Shown here: positions 59,066-64,000 of the stretch, piece after piece
Position numbering within the stretch: the first letter of the stretch is position 1
Layout: each line of letters starts with the position of its first letter
Assembly (NCBI RefSeq): GCF_003665435.1
Contig: NZ_CP023407.1
Location: forward strand, 6,187,501-6,251,500
DNA length: 64,000 bases
From: Streptomyces fungicidicus
GTDB taxonomy: Bacteria; Actinomycetota; Actinomycetes; Streptomycetales; Streptomycetaceae
Reading direction: 5' to 3'
Translations under genes and position numbers: made by a program
Notes under the pieces: generated by a model
Databases searched by the model: none
Told to the model about the DNA's origin: nothing
What the model saw: only the letters and a program-made list of their open reading frames with translations

Positions 59066-59347
59066 ATGAGCGAGGATGTGCGACTGGTCGCCTGGGTACG
59101 GGGGCGAGTCCAAGGTGTGGGTTTCCGCTGGTTCACGCGCGCCAAGGCGCTGGAGATCGGCGGGCTGAGTGGCTTTGCTCTCAATCTGGGCGACGGTCGG
59201 GTCCAGGTCGTCGCCGAGGGCGCCCGCGAGCGCTGCGAGGGGCTGCTCGACTGGCTCCAGGCCGGCGACACGCCCGGAAGCGTGGACGGAGTCACCGAGA
59301 TCTGGGACACACCTCGCGGCGGCTACGAGGGCTTCGCCATCCGCTGA
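59066..59347 (+). CDS. acyP: Acylphosphatase
   Basis: 93 residues. Hydrolyses acyl phosphates. Seen: the family signature VRLVAWVRGRVQGVGFRWFT (with the catalytic Arg of GRVQGVGFR) and the second motif GFALNLGDGRVQVVAEG with the catalytic Asn. ATG 59066. Divergent from the CAP-domain gene. Single gene; no operon partner visible. Confidence 0.95.
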   Translation: MSEDVRLVAWVRGRVQGVGFRWFTRAKALEIGGLSGFALNLGDGRVQVVAEGARERCEGLLDWLQAGDTPGSVDGVTEIWDTPRGGYEGFAIR

Positions 59348-59724
59348 TTCCGCCCGCTCCGACGCTCCCGGACGCCGCGCGGCGGGCGCGCGCGGCACGC
59401 TCGCCGACGAGAAAGTCCTGGTGATTGACGAGAAGGGCTTGCCGTGGGCCGCTCCGGAGGCCAAGATGATCGCCACGTCCCGAGGACCCGTGAGAGAAGC
59501 GCCGCCGCCGTTCGCCGGCCGTGCGCACCCGGTTGTCCGCCAATACGGGGCGTGATCGTGTTGACCCTCAAACTTTTTGGTGAGACGCTGAAAGCCCCGC
59601 GCACCTCAGCTGTTTGGCATGGCTGAACGGCAGTACAACTCCAGGCCTGTCAAGCATCGCGGGTGCGAATCCCTCACGACCCACACCGCATCGGTCGGTC
59701 ACTCATTGTGGAGGACCATCCATC
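59348..59724. other. Intergenic region between acyP and a small coiled-coil gene
   Basis: 377 bp. A 44-codon frame from GTG 59421 to 59555 has coding-like GC-rich third positions but no good Shine-Dalgarno. TTGACC at 59561-59566 is a possible -35. A tRNA T-arm-like GGGTGCGAATCCC is at about 59660-59675, but no full cloverleaf forms. Confidence 0.3.
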
Positions 59725-59928
59725 ATGGCAAAGGCGCTTCTCGGTTACGTCGGCGGCTCCGACCCTCGACTCCTCGCCGAGATGCGACGGCTCCAGCAGC
59801 GCGTGCAGGACCTGGAATCCGAGCTCGTACGGATCCAGGCGGAGAACGACGAGCTGGCGGCTGCCGCTTCTCACGACAGGATCATGGAGAGCGTTGACGC
59901 ACACCAGGCGGAGCCTGCGCTCACCTGA
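59725..59928 (+). CDS. Small coiled-coil hypothetical protein, 67 aa
   Basis: 67 residues from ATG 59725 behind GGAGGA (59710-59715). It starts MAKALLGYVGGSDPRLLAEM, followed by a leucine-heptad coiled coil (MRRLQQRVQDLESELVRIQA, ENDELAA) and a short polar tail. Such small coiled coils are conserved in Streptomyces upstream of smc, but I know no function. Good terminator downstream; same strand as smc but separated by about 275 bp. Confidence 0.8.
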   Translation: MAKALLGYVGGSDPRLLAEMRRLQQRVQDLESELVRIQAENDELAAAASHDRIMESVDAHQAEPALT

Positions 59929-60003
59929 TCACTGCACCGCTCCACTCACAGCACCAGCAGTGATCGGGCCTGCCCGTCATCACCGCCAAGCAGTCAGAAC
60001 TGC

Positions 60004-60034
60004 AAGGGACGCCTCCGGCGTCCCTTCTTTCTTT
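60004..60034 (+). terminator. Terminator of the small coiled-coil gene
   Basis: 10-bp perfect stem AAGGGACGCC/GGCGTCCCTT (60004-60013, 60017-60026) with a 3-nt loop, followed by CTTTCTTT. Confidence 0.9.
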
Positions 60035-60204
60035 CCCGCCTCCGCGTCCTTCCCCCGGTCGTCCGCACCCCCGCGCACGACCCTCCGGACTCGCTGCCCC
60101 GCGCATCCTTTCACCCTCTTCAACGTCTGGTGTGCCCTGCGCGTTCACCCGCGAAACCGCACGTTCATGGAGCGAGACCTGCCCGGCGGGTAGAGTCCGG
60201 CGGC

Positions 60205-63200
60205 GTGCACCTCAAGGCCCTGACCCTCCGCGGCTTCAAATCGTTCGCGTCCGCGACCACGCTCCGGTTCGAACCGGGAATCACCTGCGTCGTGGGTCCC
60301 AACGGATCGGGCAAGTCCAACGTCGTGGACGCGCTCAGCTGGGTCATGGGCGAGCAGGGCGCGAAGTCGCTGCGCGGCGGCAAGATGGAGGACGTCATCT
60401 TCGCCGGCACCACCGGCCGACCCCCGCTGGGCCGCGCCGAGGTGTCCCTGACCATCGACAACTCCGACGGTGCCCTCCCCATCGAGTACGCCGAGGTCAC
60501 CATCACGCGGATCATGTTCCGCAACGGCGGCAGCGAGTACCAGATCAACGGCGACACCTGTCGTCTCCTCGACATCCAGGAACTGCTCTCCGACTCCGGC
60601 ATCGGCCGCGAGATGCACGTCATCGTCGGCCAGGGCCGGCTCGACTCCGTACTGCACGCCGACCCGCTGGGCCGCCGCGCCTTCATCGAGGAGGCGGCCG
60701 GCGTCCTCAAGCACCGCAAGCGCAAGGAGAAGGCGCTGCGGAAACTGGACGCGATGCAGGCCAACCTCGCGCGCGTGCAGGACCTCACCGACGAACTGCG
60801 CCGCCAGCTCAAGCCGCTCGGCCGGCAGGCCGCCGTCGCACGGCGGGCCGCCGTCATCCAGGCGGACCTGCGCGACGCCCGGCTGCGGCTGCTCGCCGAC
60901 GACCTCGTACGGCTGCGCGAGGCGCTGCGGGCCGAGATCGCCGACGAGGCCGCGCTCAAGGAGCGCAAGGAAGCTGCCGAGGCCGAGCTGGGAAAGGCCC
61001 TCCGCCGGGAGGCCGACCTGGAGGACGAGGTACGCAGGCTCACCCCGCGGCTGCAGAACGCCCAGCAGACCTGGTACGAGCTCTCCCAGCTCGCCGAGCG
61101 GGTCCGCGGCACCGTCTCACTGGCCGACGCGCGAGTGAAGAGCGCGACCTCCGCGCCGCCCGAGGAGCGGCGTGGCCGGGACCCGGAGGACATGGAGCGC
61201 GAGGCCGCCCGGATCCGCGAGCAGGAGGCGGAACTGGAGGCCGCCCTGGAGGCGGCCGAACGAGCCCTGGAGGACACGGTCGCCCACCGCGCGGAGCTGG
61301 AGGGCGAACTCGCGCGGGAGGAACGGCGGCTGAAGGACGCCGCGCGGGCCATCGCCGACCGGCGCGAAGGGCTCGCCCGGCTCAAGGGACAGGCGGGCGC
61401 CGCCCGTTCACGGGCCGCCGCCGCCCAGGCCGAGATCGAGCGGCTGGCCGCCGCCCGGGACGAGGCGCAGGAGCGGGCCGTCGCCGCGCAGGAGGAGTAC
61501 GAGGAGCTCAAGGCCGAGGTCGACGGCCTCGACGCGGGCGACGCCGAGCTCGCCGTACGGCACGAGGACGCCAAACGGCAGCTTGCCGAGGCGGACGCCG
61601 CCCTCACCGCCGCCCGCGAGGCGGTCACCGCGGCCGAGCGCGAGCGCGCCGCGACCCGGGCCCGCCACGAGGCGCTGGCGCTCGGCCTGCGCCGCAAGGA
61701 CGGCACCGGCGCCCTGCTCGGCGCGAAGGACGGACTCACCGGACTGCTGGGCCCGGCCGCCGAACTGCTCACGGTGACCCCCGGCTACGAGGCGCCGCTG
61801 GCGACCGCCTTCGGCGCGGCGGCGGACGCCCTCGCCGCCACCTCCCCGTCCGCCGCGGCCGACGCCATCCGCCTGCTGCGCAAACAGGACGCCGGCCGCG
61901 CCACCCTCCTGCTGGCCGGGATCCCCGCCGCACCGCCCGCCGCCGACCCGGAAGAGGCGAACGGCACGGCCGCACCCGCCCTGCCCGCCGAGCGTCTGGT
62001 GAGCGGACCCCCCGAGCTGATGCCGGCCGTGCGACGGCTGCTGCACGGCGTCGTCGTCGTCGACACCCTGGAGGACGCCGAGGAACTCGTCCACGCCCAC
62101 CCCCGTCTCACCGCGGTCACCGCCGAGGGCGACCTGCTCGGCGCCCATCTCGCGCAGGGCGGCTCGGCGGGCGCCCCCAGCCTGCTGGAGGTGCAGGCGT
62201 CCGTGGACGAGGCCGCCGCCGAGCTGGAGGAGCTGGCCGTGCGGTGCGAGGAGCTGGCCGAGGCGCAGCAGGCGGCGGCCGGACGGCGCCGGGACTGTGC
62301 CGCCCTAGTCGAGGAGCTCGGGGAGCGGCGCCGGGCCGCCGACCGGGAGAAGTCCTCCGTCGCCCAGCAGCTCGGCCGGCTCGCGGGCCAGGCGCGCGGC
62401 GCCGCCGGGGAGGCCGAGCGGGCCGGCGCCGCCGCGGCCCGGGCGCAGGACGCCCTCGACGCGGCGCTCGCCGACGCCGGGGAACTCGCCGAACGGCTCG
62501 CCGTCGCCGAGGAGGCGCCGTTCGAGGAGGAGCCCGACACCGCCGTACGCGACCGGCTCGCCGCCGACGGGGCCAACGCCCGCCAGACCGAGATGGAGGC
62601 CCGGCTCCAGGCCCGTACCCACGAGGAGCGGGTCAAGGGGCTGGCCGGACGGGCCGACTCCCTGGACCGCGCGGCCCGCACCGAACGCGAGGCACGCGCG
62701 CGTGCCGAACAGCGGCGGGCCCGGCTGCGCCACGAGGCGGAGGTCGCCGCCGCCGTGGCGTCCGGCGCCCGGCAGCTCCTCGCGCACGTCGAGGTCTCCC
62801 TGGCCCGTGCCGGCGAGGAGCGCACCGCCGCCGAGGCCGCCAAGGCCCGCCGGGAGCAGGAGCTCGCCCGCGCCCGCACCGAGGGACGCGACCTCAAGGC
62901 GGATCTCGACAAGCTGACGGATTCAGTTCACCGGGGTGAGGTACTCGGCGCCGAGAAGCGGCTGCGGATGGAGCAGCTGGAGACCAAGGCGCTGGAGGAA
63001 CTCGGTGTGGAACCTGCCGGGCTGGTGTCGGAGTACGGTCCGCACCAGCCGGTGCCTCCCTCGCCCCCCGCCGAGGGCGAGGAGCTGCCGGAGGACCCGG
63101 AGCACCCGCGCAACAGGCCCCGCCCCTTCGTGCGGGCCGAGCAGGAGAAGCGCCTGAAGGCGGCTGAGCGTGCCTACCAGCAGCTCGGCAAGGTCAACCC

Positions 63201-63777
63201 GCTCGCCCTGGAGGAGTTCGCGGCGCTGGAGGAACGCCACCAGTTCCTCGGCGAGCAGCTGGAGGACCTGAAGAAGACCCGCGCGGACCTGCTCCAGGTC
63301 GTCAAGGAGGTCGACGAGCGCGTCGAGCAGGTCTTCACCGAGGCCTACCGGGACACCGCCCGCGAGTTCGAGGGCGTCTTCTCCCGGCTGTTCCCCGGCG
63401 GTGAGGGACGGCTGGTGCTGACCGACCCCGACGACATGCTCACCACGGGCGTGGACGTCGAGGCGCGTCCGCCCGGCAAGAAGGTGAAGCGGCTGTCGCT
63501 GCTGTCCGGCGGCGAGCGGTCGCTGACCGCCGTGGCGATGCTCGTGTCGATCTTCAAGGCGCGGCCCAGCCCGTTCTACGTCATGGACGAGGTCGAGGCC
63601 GCCCTCGACGACACCAACCTCCAGCGGCTGATCCGGATCATGCAGGAGCTGCAGGAGGTCTCGCAGCTGATCGTGATCACGCACCAGAAGCGCACCATGG
63701 AGGTCGCCGACGCGCTGTACGGCGTCTCCATGCAGGGCGACGGCGTGTCCAAGGTCATCAGCCAGCGTCTGCGGTAA
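60205..63777 (+). CDS. smc: Chromosome segregation ATPase SMC
   Basis: 1190 residues from GTG 60205 (MHLKALTLRGFKSFASATTL), the usual SMC length; the frame opens at 60130. Condenses and segregates chromosomes with ScpA/ScpB, whose genes are not in this window. Seen: Walker A GPNGSGKSN (residues ~31-39), two long coiled-coil arms rich in AELEAALEAAERAL-type heptads, a flexible hinge around residues 510-670 containing GLTGLLGPAAELL, and C-terminal signature LSGGERSLTA and Walker B PFYVMDEVEAALDDTN. Single gene, its 3' end 190 bp before the next gene. Confidence 0.96.
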   Translation: MHLKALTLRGFKSFASATTLRFEPGITCVVGPNGSGKSNVVDALSWVMGEQGAKSLRGGKMEDVIFAGTTGRPPLGRAEVSLTIDNSDGALPIEYAEVTITRIMFRNGGSEYQINGDTCRLLDIQELLSDSGIGREMHVIVGQGRLDSVLHADPLGRRAFIEEAAGVLKHRKRKEKALRKLDAMQANLARVQDLTDELRRQLKPLGRQAAVARRAAVIQADLRDARLRLLADDLVRLREALRAEIADEAALKERKEAAEAELGKALRREADLEDEVRRLTPRLQNAQQTWYELSQLAERVRGTVSLADARVKSATSAPPEERRGRDPEDMEREAARIREQEAELEAALEAAERALEDTVAHRAELEGELAREERRLKDAARAIADRREGLARLKGQAGAARSRAAAAQAEIERLAAARDEAQERAVAAQEEYEELKAEVDGLDAGDAELAVRHEDAKRQLAEADAALTAAREAVTAAERERAATRARHEALALGLRRKDGTGALLGAKDGLTGLLGPAAELLTVTPGYEAPLATAFGAAADALAATSPSAAADAIRLLRKQDAGRATLLLAGIPAAPPAADPEEANGTAAPALPAERLVSGPPELMPAVRRLLHGVVVVDTLEDAEELVHAHPRLTAVTAEGDLLGAHLAQGGSAGAPSLLEVQASVDEAAAELEELAVRCEELAEAQQAAAGRRRDCAALVEELGERRRAADREKSSVAQQLGRLAGQARGAAGEAERAGAAAARAQDALDAALADAGELAERLAVAEEAPFEEEPDTAVRDRLAADGANARQTEMEARLQARTHEERVKGLAGRADSLDRAARTEREARARAEQRRARLRHEAEVAAAVASGARQLLAHVEVSLARAGEERTAAEAAKARREQELARARTEGRDLKADLDKLTDSVHRGEVLGAEKRLRMEQLETKALEELGVEPAGLVSEYGPHQPVPPSPPAEGEELPEDPEHPRNRPRPFVRAEQEKRLKAAERAYQQLGKVNPLALEEFAALEERHQFLGEQLEDLKKTRADLLQVVKEVDERVEQVFTEAYRDTAREFEGVFSRLFPGGEGRLVLTDPDDMLTTGVDVEARPPGKKVKRLSLLSGGERSLTAVAMLVSIFKARPSPFYVMDEVEAALDDTNLQRLIRIMQELQEVSQLIVITHQKRTMEVADALYGVSMQGDGVSKVISQRLR

Positions 63778-63791
63778 AGCCTCACACAATC

Positions 63792-63877
63792 TTCAAGTAC
63801 TGAACGATCTGCACCTTGACGCGTCTCCAAACTCACAGCATTACGGCTATTGACTTCAAGAATTGAAGACATAGTCT
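63792..63877 (+). promoter_or_regulatory. Promoter with paired palindromes upstream of a sugar-permease gene
   Basis: Consensus-like promoter: TTGACT (63850-63855), 16-bp spacer, TAGTCT (63872-63877); start near 63884. Palindrome CTTCAA-GAA-TTGAAG (63854-63868) overlaps the -35 and spacer. A related site CTTCAAGTACTGAAC (63792-63806) matches it at 12 of 15 positions, 62 bp upstream centre to centre. This is a plausible repressor operator pair. Confidence 0.65.
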
Positions 63878-63970
63878 CTGCAATGTTGTTTTTACCTTCA
63901 GGTACCTTCCGCTGGACCTCGAAGGGCTGACCCCCATCCGGCGATGTTGCCGGTGGCCCGAGGAGTACAC

Positions 63971-64000
63971 GTGACCAGCACACCGCAGGCACAGAAGTCA
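63971..64000 (+). CDS. glcP: Start of a gene, likely glucose/sugar permease (3' cut by window)
   Basis: Only ten codons are visible: GTG 63971, MTSTPQAQKS, behind GAGGAG. From memory of S. coelicolor gene order, the gene after smc is glcP1, the major MFS glucose permease; the residues shown are consistent but too few to prove it. The strong promoter with operator-like palindromes upstream fits a regulated sugar transporter. Confidence 0.45.
   Translation, partial: MTSTPQAQKS

Noticed and set aside
59655..59690. Possible tRNA or tRNA fragment (GGGTGCGAATCCC T-arm-like)
   Set aside because: Only the T-loop resembles a tRNA; T-stem pairing is poor and no acceptor or anticodon stem can be formed.
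59619..59897. 92-codon frame MAERQYNSRPVKHRGCESLT
   Set aside because: It overlaps the 67-aa coiled-coil gene in another frame and has no Shine-Dalgarno or sensible composition after about residue 40.
1..64000. Biosynthetic gene cluster, prophage, transposon or CRISPR array
   Set aside because: No PKS/NRPS, phage, transposase or spacer-repeat pattern was seen; the region is core chromosome.

Overview
The window is chromosomal DNA of a Streptomyces. The evidence is very high G+C with strong third-position GC bias, many GTG starts, tandem conservons (cvnABCD), accB-accE, HupS with a histone-like tail, and a gene order that, as I recall it, matches the S. coelicolor core region from about SCO5515 (serA) to SCO5578 (glcP1). 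No prophage, transposase, CRISPR array or rRNA is visible. The first gene (serA) and the last (a glcP-like gene) are cut by the window ends.

Layout. 1-7.6 kb: serA; a divergent DHA2-type MFS exporter with its TetR-type regulator; a PucR-type regulator divergent from a proline dehydrogenase/P5C dehydrogenase pair. 7.6-12.4 kb: branched-chain amino acid genes leuB, ilvE and cimA. ilvE and cimA are each preceded by a tiny ORF rich in branched-chain codons, and the cimA leader ends in a textbook attenuator hairpin. 12.4-17.4 kb: a secreted Gly-rich membrane protein, a YceI protein, a B12-binding radical SAM enzyme (HpnR-like) and a short-chain dehydrogenase. 17.7-19.6 kb: accB-accE, then a strong terminator and two copies of a 49-bp repeat. 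19.9-30.5 kb: two tandem conservons on the minus strand, each sensor kinase-like CvnA, roadblock CvnB, DUF742 CvnC and small GTPase-like CvnD. 31-35.1 kb: a small unknown protein, FAH-family hydrolase, gltX, a HAD phosphatase and a tRNA cluster Gln-Glu-Glu-Gln-Glu. 35.1-40.7 kb: MerR regulator/DUF4188 pair, ndgR divergent from leuCD, a 76-aa protein and hupS. 40.8-47.9 kb: cofC operon, plsC-gpsA-ddl, DUF3515 lipoprotein, a stand-alone Lrp-type ligand domain, thiL-thiD and rpmB. 48.2-64 kb: housekeeping run DAK2/YloV, recG, rsmD, coaD, DivIVA-like coiled-coil protein, DUF177, rpmF, rnc, mutM; then HxlR regulator, CAP-domain protein, acyP, a small coiled-coil protein, smc and the start of a sugar permease.

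How the genes work together. Leucine/isoleucine/valine synthesis is spread over leuB, ilvE, cimA and leuCD, with NdgR sitting divergently on leuCD and leader peptides on ilvE and cimA. Acyl-CoA carboxylation (accB/accE) and phospholipid steps (plsC, gpsA) supply membranes. Translation and ribosome functions are represented by gltX, five tRNAs, rpmB, rpmF, rsmD and rnc. recG, mutM, smc and hupS maintain and organise DNA. The most interesting non-coding signals are the two branched-chain leader regions, the paired palindromes in the promoter of the last gene, a three-hairpin leader before rpmB, and operator-like palindromes in several divergent intergenic regions.
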